From Candidatus Poribacteria bacterium (GTDB lineage: Bacteria > Poribacteria > WGA-4E > WGA-3G), in NCBI GenBank assembly GCA_022821725.1, contig JAJEDB010000128.1:27814-91813 (forward strand): 64,000 nt of DNA, given 5' to 3'. Position numbers and translations under genes: made by a program. Positions 42,328-51,293 of the stretch are shown here, piece by piece. The notes under the pieces were generated by a model that saw only the letters and a program-made list of their open reading frames with translations, ran no database searches and was not told the DNA's origin. How positions within the stretch are numbered: the first letter of the stretch is position 1; each line of letters begins with the position of its first letter.

Positions 42328-42635
42328 TGAACAAAAAATTCCAACGCCACATTGAAGATTTTACCTGTGTGCAGTGTGGTGCCTCTGTCAAGGGAAACGG
42401 CTATACCAATCACTGCCCGGAGTGCCTCTGGAGCCGGCATGTTGACGTGAATCCCGGCGACCGAGCCGCGTCCTGTCTCGGCTTGATGGAACCCGTAGGC
42501 TTTACGATAAAACACGGTGATTATATCCTCACCCACCGCTGCACAACGTGTGGTATAGAGAAAAAAAACAAAACATCAAAAAACGACAACTTCGAGGCGA
42601 TCCTGAACCTACAGGGAGAATTAAACAATGTCTAA
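42327..42635 (+). CDS. RNHCP domain protein
   Basis: A 102-aa protein matching the RNHCP family: FTCVQCGASVKGNGYTNHCPECLWSRHVDVNPGDRAASC is the family signature, with two CxxC pairs and a further C..C pair (HRCTTCG), so it probably binds zinc. Function unknown in general. ATG 42327 overlaps the peptidase stop by one base; its own 3' end overlaps the OmpA-family gene by 8 bp, so the three are one operon. Confidence 0.85.
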   Translation: MNKKFQRHIEDFTCVQCGASVKGNGYTNHCPECLWSRHVDVNPGDRAASCLGLMEPVGFTIKHGDYILTHRCTTCGIEKKNKTSKNDNFEAILNLQGELNNV

Positions 42636-43530
42636 AAAAGGAATCCTCGCAATTATATCTATCTGTATTGCCGCTATCGCTGCCATTGTTCTGGCGGTGA
42701 TGCTCCATTCAACTTCGGGCAAACTCAAACAGACACAGGCGGAACTGGTTGCTACCAATGCCACCTTGCAGAGAACTGAAACCGCAAAAGCCGATCTGGA
42801 GAAAAAGTTGACCGAAACCCAAGGTACGCTGGAAAAAACGCGTTTAGAACTCAGCCAAACGCAGGAAATATTGCAAAACGAAAGCGAAGCCGCTCGGAAA
42901 ATTGCCGCCGAACGGAACGCACTCCAACAGGACAAAAGCGCGCTTGAACGCGAAAAAGAGGGACTCCGCGCAAAACTGACTGAGATTGAATCGGAATTAC
43001 AACGAATTCGGACGCAATCGCAACGTTCAATAGCAGCTATCCAAGAGAAATTTAAAGATACGGTCGGGGCGGTGTTAGATGACGCAGGACGTTTGAAACT
43101 TGATGTTAAAGGGAAAATTCTGTTTGAGACAGGCAGTGCGATCCTGAGCACAGAGGGGAAAGCACTTCTTGATGCGATTGCTGAGGATGTCCTCCTCAAT
43201 ACGAATTATGCCGATTATGCCGTGCGGGTCGAGGGACATACCGATGACGCTCCTATTGGGGGTTCTGAACTCCGAAACTGGAACCTCTCAACCGAACGAG
43301 CAATCGCTGCCGTGAAGTATTTACAGGTGCATGCGGAGGTCGATTCCCAACGCTTGGCAGCGACAGGATACGCTTTCTACCAACCGATAGATACCGCTGA
43401 CACACCGGAAGCAAAAGCCAAAAATCGCAGAATCGAAATTATACTCGTGCCACCCCAAGATTTCTTATCCGAACTCCTGGCATCTCTCCAAAAGGTAATG
43501 GAATCTATTGAGACGAAGGAGTCTCAGTAA
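42628..43530 (+). CDS. Membrane-anchored OmpA-family peptidoglycan-binding protein
   Basis: A 300-aa protein. One N-terminal transmembrane helix (residues 6-27, ISICIAAIAAIVLAVML), a long coiled coil (about 30-140, rich in Glu/Lys/Gln), then an OmpA/MotB domain: LFETGSAILSTEGKALL, VRVEGHTDDAPIGG, NWNLSTERAIAAVKYL and AKNRRIEIIL. TDD and NR are the peptidoglycan-binding residues. Architecture as in MotB-like and YiaD-like proteins without a motor partner here. The ATG overlaps the end of the RNHCP gene. Confidence 0.88.
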   Translation: MSKKGILAIISICIAAIAAIVLAVMLHSTSGKLKQTQAELVATNATLQRTETAKADLEKKLTETQGTLEKTRLELSQTQEILQNESEAARKIAAERNALQQDKSALEREKEGLRAKLTEIESELQRIRTQSQRSIAAIQEKFKDTVGAVLDDAGRLKLDVKGKILFETGSAILSTEGKALLDAIAEDVLLNTNYADYAVRVEGHTDDAPIGGSELRNWNLSTERAIAAVKYLQVHAEVDSQRLAATGYAFYQPIDTADTPEAKAKNRRIEIILVPPQDFLSELLASLQKVMESIETKESQ

Positions 43531-43540
43531 TTTCTGCTTG

Positions 43541-44398
43541 CTATTTAGAACCTCGTGAAACCGCGCGTTTCGCTTCAATAGCGAGTTCTGTCGCGCGTTT
43601 AATCAACCCTCTCGTTTCATTGATCTGGTCGACCAGTCGCTCGTTTGTCCACGAAACAGCGGCAAGATACCGCAATTCGTCTGGGGTGTTCAAAGTCTCG
43701 GCACCGAGGGCGACCTGAAGTCCGCTTGGGGTGATATACCGCATCCCCGCGTTCACACCTGCACCATCGAATTCCAAGTTCATCGTGATATCACCTCTCG
43801 CGAAAGCCGGTTGAAATTCTTTGCTCAGTCCAACAAACAGACCGATAGGACTTTCCCCGAAAGCAAATCGCTGGGTGCCAACGCCGAGGTGTCCAGAGAA
43901 CTGATGAATCCGTGGCAGATTAAAGGTCTTGCTGATGGCGAGAAACGCTGAAGGATTTTCGTCCTCTTCCACTTCCGAATTTCCCGAAAAAAGTCTATCG
44001 CTGAGCGTCTCAATCCCTATCGCTACACTCGGAATCGTGCCAACCTCTTGTTCTTTTAAGAGTTGGACCTTGAGGGTCGCAGTCCAATCGATGAAAGATG
44101 CAGCGTCGTGTTCGTTCCATAGGTATTTTAACCCGACCCCGACCCGATCAAACAGTCCGAAGTTAAGACGAATCGCAATAGCGTTGCCAAAGGCGTTATT
44201 CTCTCCAAGTGCGCGCAGGGTTTCAGAGGAATGCTGGAACGCCATATAGGTCCCTGCCCCGAATATCCCGTGTTTCAGCACATTCCCCGTTGGGATGTCC
44301 ACCAATCCGCTTTCTGTAAATATTTCACCGCTGGCTGGATGTGAGATCGCGATAAAGGCAAGAAGGAACAGGAGGAATAAGATTTGGTATTTAACCAT
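43541..44398 (-). CDS. Putative outer-membrane beta-barrel protein
   Basis: A 285-aa protein with a signal peptide (residues 1-24, ending SHPASG). The mature part alternates hydrophobic and polar residues with repeated glycine turns (IFTESGLVDIPTGNVL, GIFGAGTYMAFQHSS, LNFGLFDRVGVGLKYLWN), which fits a transmembrane beta-barrel. The C-terminal 40 residues are helical and charged (LIKRATELAIEAKRAVS). No family assignment. Its start overlaps the rpiA stop by 8 bp and both lie on the minus strand. Confidence 0.6.
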   Translation of the reverse strand: MVKYQILFLLFLLAFIAISHPASGEIFTESGLVDIPTGNVLKHGIFGAGTYMAFQHSSETLRALGENNAFGNAIAIRLNFGLFDRVGVGLKYLWNEHDAASFIDWTATLKVQLLKEQEVGTIPSVAIGIETLSDRLFSGNSEVEEDENPSAFLAISKTFNLPRIHQFSGHLGVGTQRFAFGESPIGLFVGLSKEFQPAFARGDITMNLEFDGAGVNAGMRYITPSGLQVALGAETLNTPDELRYLAAVSWTNERLVDQINETRGLIKRATELAIEAKRAVSRGSK

Positions 44399-45092
44399 TG
44401 GTGTTATCCATGTACCGGATACCGGAAGGCGTGCCGATAATGATTTTGTCGGCGCGGTTCACAAAGATTCCATTCTCCACTACGCCCGGGATGTTGTTCA
44501 GTTGCAACTCAACCCCTTCAGGCGCGGGAATCCCATCAAAGTGGCAATCGAGGATATAGTTTCCGTTGTCAGTGATAAGAGGATGTGGGTTTCCATCCTG
44601 AGCAGGCGCGAGGCGTAACGTTGATTTTCCGCAAATCCGGTTGACTTCGGTTTGTGTTGCCTCCCATCCGAATCGCACAATTTCGACAGGAAGCGGAAAG
44701 GTCGTGCCGAGGACACGCGATACTTTGCTTTCATCGACAACAATCAATATCTCTTTAGATGCGTTGGCGATGATTTTTTCTCTGACGAGGGCCGCGCCGC
44801 CACCTTTGATGAGGTTAAGGTCTTTGTCTACCTCATCGGCACCATCAATCGTCAGATCGAGACTTGGATGTGACGCGAGCGTCGCGAGGGGTATCTGTTG
44901 TGCTGTCGCAATTTTTTCAGTGCCTGCAGAGGTCGGAATCCCGATAATATCAAGTCCTTCCCGCACCATCGCACCCAGTTTCAGGAGGGCATAGTAAACG
45001 GTGGAACCCGTCCCTAATCCCACAACCATGCCGGATCGGACGTGCTCTGTCGCTTTTTCTGCAGCAATTTTTTTCTGATTTTCTGTGTTCAT
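44391..45092 (-). CDS. rpiA: Ribose-5-phosphate isomerase A
   Basis: Interconverts ribose-5-phosphate and ribulose-5-phosphate in the pentose phosphate pathway. 233 aa, normal length. Family motifs: MVVGLGTGSTVYYAL (phosphate binding), LTIDGADEVDKDLNLIKGGG (catalytic Asp and Lys) and VREKIIANASKEILIVVDESK. Start ATG 45092. Confidence 0.95.
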   Translation of the reverse strand: MNTENQKKIAAEKATEHVRSGMVVGLGTGSTVYYALLKLGAMVREGLDIIGIPTSAGTEKIATAQQIPLATLASHPSLDLTIDGADEVDKDLNLIKGGGAALVREKIIANASKEILIVVDESKVSRVLGTTFPLPVEIVRFGWEATQTEVNRICGKSTLRLAPAQDGNPHPLITDNGNYILDCHFDGIPAPEGVELQLNNIPGVVENGIFVNRADKIIIGTPSGIRYMDNTNG

Positions 45093-45194
45093 GATACATA
45101 AGTTTACCAGAAAATCGCCTCGAAATCAAGCGATAATCTGAAATCCAGTAGGGGGATCTCTGAATCCAAACCTTGACCTCCGGCAGCGAATGAT

Positions 45195-45223
45195 TTGACT
45201 TATTTCGCTGATTTTGGTAAAAT
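45195..45223 (+). promoter_or_regulatory. Promoter placed for a leaderless transcript
   Basis: TTGACT (45195-45200), 17-bp spacer, TAAAAT (45218-45223). The ATG of the next gene (45231) lies 7 bases after the -10 box, about where transcription should begin. Confidence 0.7.
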
Positions 45224-45230
45224 AACCGTT

Positions 45231-46217
45231 ATGAGGAATAAAATTCGCCGTAGCCAATTGGTCGTTGGACAATTAGTCGCCGAGCCCGGAACCCGAACAG
45301 AAGGACATATCAAAGTCGGTAGCATGCCCGATGGAACGGCTGTCCGATTGCCTGTTGTGCTAATCAACGGGAGGTACCCCGGCAAAACACTTTACATTCA
45401 AGCGATTAGTGACGGTGATGAACTCAACGGAATCGCCGTTGTTCACAGAGTACTCTCTACGATCACACCAGAGCAGTTATATGGGAAGATTATCGCCGTC
45501 CCCCTCGTCAATTTTCACGCGTTTCATGCGAAACAGGCACTCAGCCCTGTAGACAGCCGTAAAATGAACCGCTGTTTTCCCGGTAGGCGCGATGGAACAT
45601 CGAGCGAACGGACAGCATATCACCTCTTTCGACGCGCCATCCAGCAAGCCGATTATTGTCTTGATCTGCACCAAGGCGGAGTACACCCGATGATCGACGA
45701 GGTCCGGGTGCGTGTTGACGAGAAACACGCGCTGCACGGTGCCTGTCTTGAACTCGCACGCGTTTTCGGCATAGGACATATTCTCAATCAGAAGGGACCC
45801 CAAGGACAACTCGCGCAAGCCGCACCAGAGGTCGGCATTCCAACAATCGATCCCGAATTAGGGGGCACCCACGGATGGGATGCAGAGAGCATCGAAAAAG
45901 GTGTGCGCGGCGTGCGCAATGTTTTACAATATTATAAATTCATTGCCGGCGCACCACAGATTCCTGACCGACAGATCGTTGTGAAAAAGTTTGTACCCAT
46001 CCTCAGCAATGAAGGTGGATTCGTCTATTATAAGGCGGAATTGTATGATCGACTTGCGATGTATCAACCTATAGCAGACATCTGCGATGTGTTTGGCAAG
46101 GTCCGGGAGTCTATCCGTGCGCCAGTCGATGGTATTTTCTGGGCAAAACCCGTCTATCCAATGGTCGCCAGCGGTGGCATCATCGGCAAAATCGGCACAC
46201 CCATCGAATATCTCTAA
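45231..46217 (+). CDS. Succinylglutamate desuccinylase/aspartoacylase family protein
   Basis: A 328-aa M14-like zinc hydrolase of the AstE/AspA family. AISDGDELNGIAVVHRVL aligns with the family motif xHGDExNG, but the first zinc ligand His is replaced by Asp; CLDLHQGGVHP supplies a later His and SEGGFVYYK, near the end, belongs to the barrel-like C-terminal domain. Amide or ester cleavage of an acylated small molecule is likely; substrate unknown. ATG 45231 chosen because the promoter (45195-45223) covers any earlier start. No ribosome-binding site is visible, in line with a leaderless mRNA. A mosaic repeat copy begins right after its stop. Confidence 0.8.
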   Translation: MRNKIRRSQLVVGQLVAEPGTRTEGHIKVGSMPDGTAVRLPVVLINGRYPGKTLYIQAISDGDELNGIAVVHRVLSTITPEQLYGKIIAVPLVNFHAFHAKQALSPVDSRKMNRCFPGRRDGTSSERTAYHLFRRAIQQADYCLDLHQGGVHPMIDEVRVRVDEKHALHGACLELARVFGIGHILNQKGPQGQLAQAAPEVGIPTIDPELGGTHGWDAESIEKGVRGVRNVLQYYKFIAGAPQIPDRQIVVKKFVPILSNEGGFVYYKAELYDRLAMYQPIADICDVFGKVRESIRAPVDGIFWAKPVYPMVASGGIIGKIGTPIEYL

Positions 46218-46327
46218 TTTTTAATTTTACCTTGCGGGTAAACGACGTGGATTAGGACGCTGACATGTCATTCTCGAGCGTTGAAGAAACACCCCAGCAA
46301 AAACCCCTCCACCTCGCTTCCGGGCTT
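46218..46327 (-). repeat. Mosaic repeat, inverted copy abutting the AspA-like gene stop
   Basis: On the minus strand: CCCGGAAGCGAGGTGGAGG, GGTTTTTGCTGGGGTGTTTC, then the end module CCGCAAGGTAAAATTAAAAA, ending at the TAA of the plus-strand gene (46215-46217). Part of a 316-bp gap (46218-46533) that contains only repeats. Confidence 0.8.
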
Positions 46328-46406
46328 GGTTTTCGTTTTCTTTAGGACTTCCGCAGGGCGCTCTTTTGCAGCATGACGCACGTCTTAGAGTGCGCAGCCA
46401 GAACTT

Positions 46407-46517
46407 GTAGTCCGTAATGAAATGGAGGGTGTTTTTGCTTGGGCATTTCCCCTAGATAGATGGAACACACATAATAGTTCAAACGTCCTTTATTACTCCG
46501 CAAGGAAAAATTAAAAT
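46407..46517 (+). repeat. Mosaic repeat, plus copy before aminopeptidase P
   Basis: GTAGTCCGTAATGAAATGG, TTTTTGCTTGGGCATTTC, then CCGCAAGGAAAAATTAAAAT and an ATG at 46518 that opens a 7-codon frame ending at 46541, before the real start of the peptidase (TTG 46534). Confidence 0.8.
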
Positions 46518-46533
46518 ATGAGGAGGGAACAGT

Positions 46534-47841
46534 TTGTATAAACAAAATCGCGAAGCCTTTATTGAAAAGATGGGACGTGGCGGGGTCGCTATCTTCGCCA
46601 GTACACCCCCCGCAATCTGGAATCACGACACCGAATATAATTATCGTCCGGATCCGAATTTTTATTACCTGACGGGGTTTGAAGAACCAGAGTCGATCTG
46701 TGTCATCGCGCCCGATCATCCGAAACATCAATATATCCTGTTCGTGCGTCCGAAAGATAAGCAGGCGGAAATCTGGAACGGTAAGCGGGTTGGTGTTAAG
46801 AACGCTCGTAAACACTACGGGGCAGATAAAGCCTATCCGATAGAGAAATTCAGTAAAAAAATCGGGAAATACCTACAGGGTGCCGAACGGCTTTACTATA
46901 CGCTCGGCGCCAATGCGGATGTTGATGGTGAAATTCTCGCCCGTTTCACACAGTCTGTCAGGTCACGCATCCGATCTGGCAAGGGGTTTGATACGCTTGT
47001 CGATCCAAGCCCGATTCTCAGCGAGCTGCGGTTAATCAAAAATGAGACCGAATTGCAGCGGACCCGATTGGCGACGGAGATTACCGTAGCCGGACACGTC
47101 GCTGCGATGAAAGCGGTGCGTCCGGGGTTGTATGAATACGAGTTGGAAGCACTCGTCGAATCCACGTTCCGTATGAACGGGGCAAACGGTGTCGCCTTTC
47201 CCACTATCGTTGCGAGTGGTGGAAACGCGACAACGCTCCACTATACAACGAATGACTGCCGGATTGAAGACGAAACCCTCGTCCTCATTGACGCAGGGGC
47301 AGAATACGGTCACTACTCTGGTGATGTGACCCGGACCTTCCCCGCGAACGGCACCTTCACTGAAGCGCAGCGAGAGATTTATCAGATTGTTCTTGACGCA
47401 CATACTGCCATTATTGATGCTATTCGTCCGGGGGTTTCCATTGACGAACCGCACCAAAAGTCGATTGAGTTGTTGACGGAAGGCATGCTCAGCCTCGGTC
47501 TCCTCAAGGGGAAGGCAAAGAAATTGATAAAGAAAGAGGCATACCGACAGTTTTACATGTACCGGATCGGACACATGCTCGGTTTAGATGTCCACGATGT
47601 CAATTGCGTCCACGAATCCAACGGTGATTTCAAAACCTTCCAACCCGGCATGGTGATGACAATTGAGCCGGGACTCTACGTCGCTGACGATACAAAGGAT
47701 GTCCCCCCGGCGTATCTCGGCATCGGGGTCCGCATAGAGGACGATATCCTCATCACAGAAGACGGGTGTGAAGTGCTGACGGACGGTGTCCCGAAAGAGA
47801 TTGACGAAGTCGAAGCACTTGTCCAAGCGAGAAAGTGGTAG
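46534..47841 (+). CDS. pepP: Xaa-Pro aminopeptidase (aminopeptidase P)
   Basis: M24 metallopeptidase that removes N-terminal residues before proline, 435 aa. The N-terminal creatinase-like domain (IFASTPPAIWNHDTEYNYRPDPNFYYLTGF) is followed by the pita-bread catalytic domain, with metal ligands in LIDAGAEYGHYSGDVTRTFP (two Asp), RIGHMLGLDVHD (His), MTIEPGLY (Glu) and GIGVRIEDDILIT (Glu). TTG start at 46534, with a strong AGGAGGG 6 bp upstream. An ATG supplied by the repeat lies upstream in another frame. Confidence 0.92.
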   Translation: MYKQNREAFIEKMGRGGVAIFASTPPAIWNHDTEYNYRPDPNFYYLTGFEEPESICVIAPDHPKHQYILFVRPKDKQAEIWNGKRVGVKNARKHYGADKAYPIEKFSKKIGKYLQGAERLYYTLGANADVDGEILARFTQSVRSRIRSGKGFDTLVDPSPILSELRLIKNETELQRTRLATEITVAGHVAAMKAVRPGLYEYELEALVESTFRMNGANGVAFPTIVASGGNATTLHYTTNDCRIEDETLVLIDAGAEYGHYSGDVTRTFPANGTFTEAQREIYQIVLDAHTAIIDAIRPGVSIDEPHQKSIELLTEGMLSLGLLKGKAKKLIKKEAYRQFYMYRIGHMLGLDVHDVNCVHESNGDFKTFQPGMVMTIEPGLYVADDTKDVPPAYLGIGVRIEDDILITEDGCEVLTDGVPKEIDEVEALVQARKW

Positions 47842-47846
47842 GTCCG

Positions 47847-47963
47847 CTGTTATAGTAAAGCCCAAAAATAAATCGACATCTTTGTAGCATAGGCTGTTAG
47901 CCTGTGCCAACGTGAGACGTAACCTCACAATTTACCCCGTCATTATCGGATCTACTATAATAG
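47847..47963. mobile_element. MITE-like element, 117 bp
   Basis: Imperfect 13-bp terminal inverted repeats: CTGTTATAGTAAA (47847-47859) and TCTACTATAATAG (47951-47963), 11 of 13 pairing. The core TTTGTAGCATAGGCTGTTAG (hairpin AGGCT/AGCCT) is shared with the elements at 52256 and 60576. No coding sequence. It lies between pepP and the helicase gene. Confidence 0.55.
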
Positions 47964-48002
47964 TCCTTTTCCATTGAAGAACTACACTCTGGTTTTGAGA
48001 TT

Positions 48003-51000
48003 ATGTCCAATGCTTTTCGAGCAGATGCCAATCTGGTAAGACTTGTTGCTGAGGCGCATCGACTTCAACACGCCTATCTGTTTAACCCGATCTTTGCCAC
48101 AGAAACCTCACTCATTGATCCGCTGCCCCACCAATTCATCGCGGTTTATGAACATCTATTGAAACATCAGCCTTTGCGTTTCTTGTTGGCTGACGATGCC
48201 GGTGCCGGAAAAACAATTATGACAGGACTCTATATACAAGAGGCGTTACTCCGGCGGCAGATGAAACGCGTGCTGATTGTACCACCCGCGGGACTGATTG
48301 GCAACTGGAAACGCGAATTACGGGTCTGTTTTCGACTTCCATTCCGTATTCTGTCAAGTGCGGATGCTAAACATACCAATCCTTTTGCGGATCCCGAGAA
48401 CCGCTTAGCTATTGTCAGCCTTGATACCTTACGGCAAGAGCGGATGCAAGACTATCTCTTTGAAGCGCAACCCTATGATCTGGTCGTTTTTGACGAGGCA
48501 CATAAACTCTCCGCACGATACGAGTTAGATGGAACGGTAGACACCTCGAAACGGTACGAACTTGCTGAACGAGTTGCTGCACAGCAAAAAAATCTGTTAC
48601 TGCTCACAGCAACACCGCACATGGGAAAGAATGATGCTTACTATTTTTTGTGGCGACTGCTTTTACCTGAGCACCTCGCCGCACAAAAGGCGTTTGAACG
48701 GTTACCTGACGGGGAGAAATCTAAACACCTGCTTCGGCGTATGAAAGAGGAGATGATCACTTTTGATGGAAAACCCATCTACCCGCCGCGGCGGAGCCGG
48801 ACCATTGCCTATCCGCTGAAGCAGGGAGAGGTGAGCGAGCAATCGCTATACGATGCTGTCACGGCGTATTGCGAGAAATATTTCGATCTTGCTGGTCAAT
48901 ACAATCGGAGCGCGGCAAAAATGGCGATGATGGTATTACAAAGACGGCTTACCAGTTCAACGTTCGCGCTGTTACGGAGTCTGGTCAGACGGGCAGAAAA
49001 ACTCCAAACCACGCTTCAAAACCTCCAAAGCGGAAGTTTGTCAATGGCGCAGCTTGAAAAGACGCAGCAGAAACTTTCGGACATTGACATCAGAGACGAA
49101 AAGACAGCCGATGAGGAAGAAATTATTGACGGAAGGGAAGAGGCAGAGCAAGCCGATGAGGATTTTGAACGTGCAACCGCCTCGCGATCAATTGCCGAGC
49201 TTGAAACCGAAATCTCCCACGTTCAAGATCTCGTTGAATTGGCAAGGCAAGTTTACAACCTGAAAGCCGAAAGCAAGTTTGAAAAACTCTGGGAGGCGTT
49301 ACAGGGGTATCCAGACACAAAGGTTCTGATTTTTACTGAACATCGAGACACGATGGATTTTATCATCGAACGTTTAGAGGCGTTGGGTTTTACTGGGAAA
49401 GTTGCTCAAATCCACGGTGGTATGAGGTATAGTCGACGCGAGGAACAGGTCGAATTCTTCCGCGATCCAAACGGCGCGCAATATCTCGTTGCGACCGATG
49501 CGGCTGGGGAAGGCATCAACCTCCAATTCTGTTGGCTCATGGTGAACTACGATATTCCATGGAACCCCGCTCGACTTGAACAACGAATGGGACGGATTCA
49601 CCGGTATAAACAGACGCGGACGGTGGTTTTACTAAATCTCGTTGCCGAAGACACGCGTGAAGGACGTGTGTTGAAAGTACTATTGGAAAAAATGCAGAGG
49701 ATGCGTGAAGAATTGGATGACGATAAGGTGTTTGATGTCATTGGACAACAATTCAGCCAGATCTCTTTGACGGAACTTATCATGAAAGCCATTACAGAGA
49801 ATCAGACCGATGCCTCCATCCGGACCCTCGACACGCGATACACACTGAAAAGTACCCGAAAGCACCTCGAAGGACAGCAGAAGTCGGTCGCCAGTAGCGA
49901 GGTCAAACGTCTGCTCACCAGCGTCCAAGAGCAGAGAGAGTCCGCTGAAACGCTTCGTATGCTTCCCGCGTATGTCCGAAGTTTCTTTGAAGATGCAGCA
50001 CCCTTACTTGACTATCGGATTGAGGGGGACGTTGAGGCGACTTTTAATTTTTCCCGTTGTCCTGTGTTTGTGCAGAATGCAATTGAAACATATCCAGAGC
50101 ATCTCCGAAACCAGCTAACCTTCTCACGTGAACTGGCACTGCCCACTGGATCCGAGAGACCAGCGGCAATTTTTCTGCACCCGGGTGAGCCAATTTTTGA
50201 CGCGATCCGCACCCGCTTTTTGGAAAAATTCAACACTGAAGGCGAGCGAGGGGCGGTTTATTTCGATCCACATACAGATGAACCGTATCTGTTCTACTTG
50301 GCAAAAGTGCCTGTGGTCCGACAAACCGATAAAACCTCTCAAGTTCTTGAGGAGATGCTTATCGGAATCAAACGCTTTTCAGATGGACGGTGTGAAAAAA
50401 CGCCAGCACATCTCTTGTTGACCTTAACACCACAACTGACACAAGGGAATGTGCCTGAAACTTTGTCTGCTGAATGGATCAACCGTGCTGACGAAACGCA
50501 ACCCGTTAAAAACTTCGTCTGTGAAAACTTCGGAAATCCGCGGCTTTCTCACATTCACGATACACTTCAGTCAGAATTGGAAAACAAAAGAGAACAGATT
50601 AGGATTTCATCTAATTTACGGAAGGCGGAACTTCTTAAACAGCGTCTCAACCTCAAAAACGCTGTTGCCAAAGGGGTGCCTGCAGCGCAGACGAAATTGA
50701 ACAACTGTGAACGGGAACTTAATGCCCTCCCCACGAAATGTCAAGAAGCAGAAGCAAGTCTTATTGAAGAAATCGCAACTACGCAATTGGGTCCTGTAAC
50801 GCTCTATGTTCGTGCCTTTGTTGCCCCACCGCCACGCGAAGAAGTACCGACGAAGACGCTCCGAGATGCCGAGGCGATCGCGCTCAAAACCGCTATAAAC
50901 TATGAAAATAAGCGTGATGCCGAAGTCAGGGATGTTTCCGATCCAAACCTAAAAAAAGGATTTGACCTGCAATCCAGACACCCAAATGGTGAGGTTCGCT

Positions 51001-51236
51001 ATATTGAAGTCAAAGGGCGGACAGGGATTACGAGCGTTGAATTGACAGCAAACGAATGGCGACAAGCCGCCAATCACCGCGACCGTTATTGGCTCTATGT
51101 CGTCTATCATTGCGACACAGAACCTCGATTATACCGGTGTCGAGATCCCTTTGGCACGCTGATCGCAAGAGCCACGGGCAGCATACGGATCAATGCCAGC
51201 GACATCATGCGCAACAGGGAAAGCGAGATCCCGTAA
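48003..51236 (+). CDS. SNF2-type helicase with C-terminal DUF3883-like domain
   Basis: A 1077-aa superfamily 2 DNA translocase/helicase. Walker A is ADDAGAGKT (residues 63-71, usual form DEVGLGKT), DEAH at 164-167, LLTATPHMGKND motif III; the second RecA-like domain has VLIFTEHRDTMDF, ATDAAGEGINLQF and QRMGRIHRYKQ (motif VI, arginine finger). A long coiled-coil insertion lies at 330-430. The C-terminus (about 970-1050: GFDLQSRHPNGEVRYIEVKGRTG...ANEWRQAANHRDRYWLYVVY) is DUF3883, often attached to defence helicases; its DLQSR...EVKG contains a D...ExK arrangement like PD-(D/E)XK nucleases. It opens a plus-strand cluster with DUF1156 and DUF499 genes, so anti-phage function is inferred. Confidence 0.85.
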   Translation: MSNAFRADANLVRLVAEAHRLQHAYLFNPIFATETSLIDPLPHQFIAVYEHLLKHQPLRFLLADDAGAGKTIMTGLYIQEALLRRQMKRVLIVPPAGLIGNWKRELRVCFRLPFRILSSADAKHTNPFADPENRLAIVSLDTLRQERMQDYLFEAQPYDLVVFDEAHKLSARYELDGTVDTSKRYELAERVAAQQKNLLLLTATPHMGKNDAYYFLWRLLLPEHLAAQKAFERLPDGEKSKHLLRRMKEEMITFDGKPIYPPRRSRTIAYPLKQGEVSEQSLYDAVTAYCEKYFDLAGQYNRSAAKMAMMVLQRRLTSSTFALLRSLVRRAEKLQTTLQNLQSGSLSMAQLEKTQQKLSDIDIRDEKTADEEEIIDGREEAEQADEDFERATASRSIAELETEISHVQDLVELARQVYNLKAESKFEKLWEALQGYPDTKVLIFTEHRDTMDFIIERLEALGFTGKVAQIHGGMRYSRREEQVEFFRDPNGAQYLVATDAAGEGINLQFCWLMVNYDIPWNPARLEQRMGRIHRYKQTRTVVLLNLVAEDTREGRVLKVLLEKMQRMREELDDDKVFDVIGQQFSQISLTELIMKAITENQTDASIRTLDTRYTLKSTRKHLEGQQKSVASSEVKRLLTSVQEQRESAETLRMLPAYVRSFFEDAAPLLDYRIEGDVEATFNFSRCPVFVQNAIETYPEHLRNQLTFSRELALPTGSERPAAIFLHPGEPIFDAIRTRFLEKFNTEGERGAVYFDPHTDEPYLFYLAKVPVVRQTDKTSQVLEEMLIGIKRFSDGRCEKTPAHLLLTLTPQLTQGNVPETLSAEWINRADETQPVKNFVCENFGNPRLSHIHDTLQSELENKREQIRISSNLRKAELLKQRLNLKNAVAKGVPAAQTKLNNCERELNALPTKCQEAEASLIEEIATTQLGPVTLYVRAFVAPPPREEVPTKTLRDAEAIALKTAINYENKRDAEVRDVSDPNLKKGFDLQSRHPNGEVRYIEVKGRTGITSVELTANEWRQAANHRDRYWLYVVYHCDTEPRLYRCRDPFGTLIARATGSIRINASDIMRNRESEIP

Positions 51237-51256
51237 ATTGATGTTCCGTATCTACC

Positions 51257-51286
51257 TTGACATTTTCTAAGATAGGATTATATAAT
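51257..51286 (+). promoter_or_regulatory. Consensus promoter placed for a leaderless transcript
   Basis: TTGACA (51257-51262), 18-bp spacer, TATAAT (51281-51286); the ATG of the Rpn-like gene follows 7 bases later at 51294. Confidence 0.75.
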
Positions 51287-51293
51287 ACCTGAT

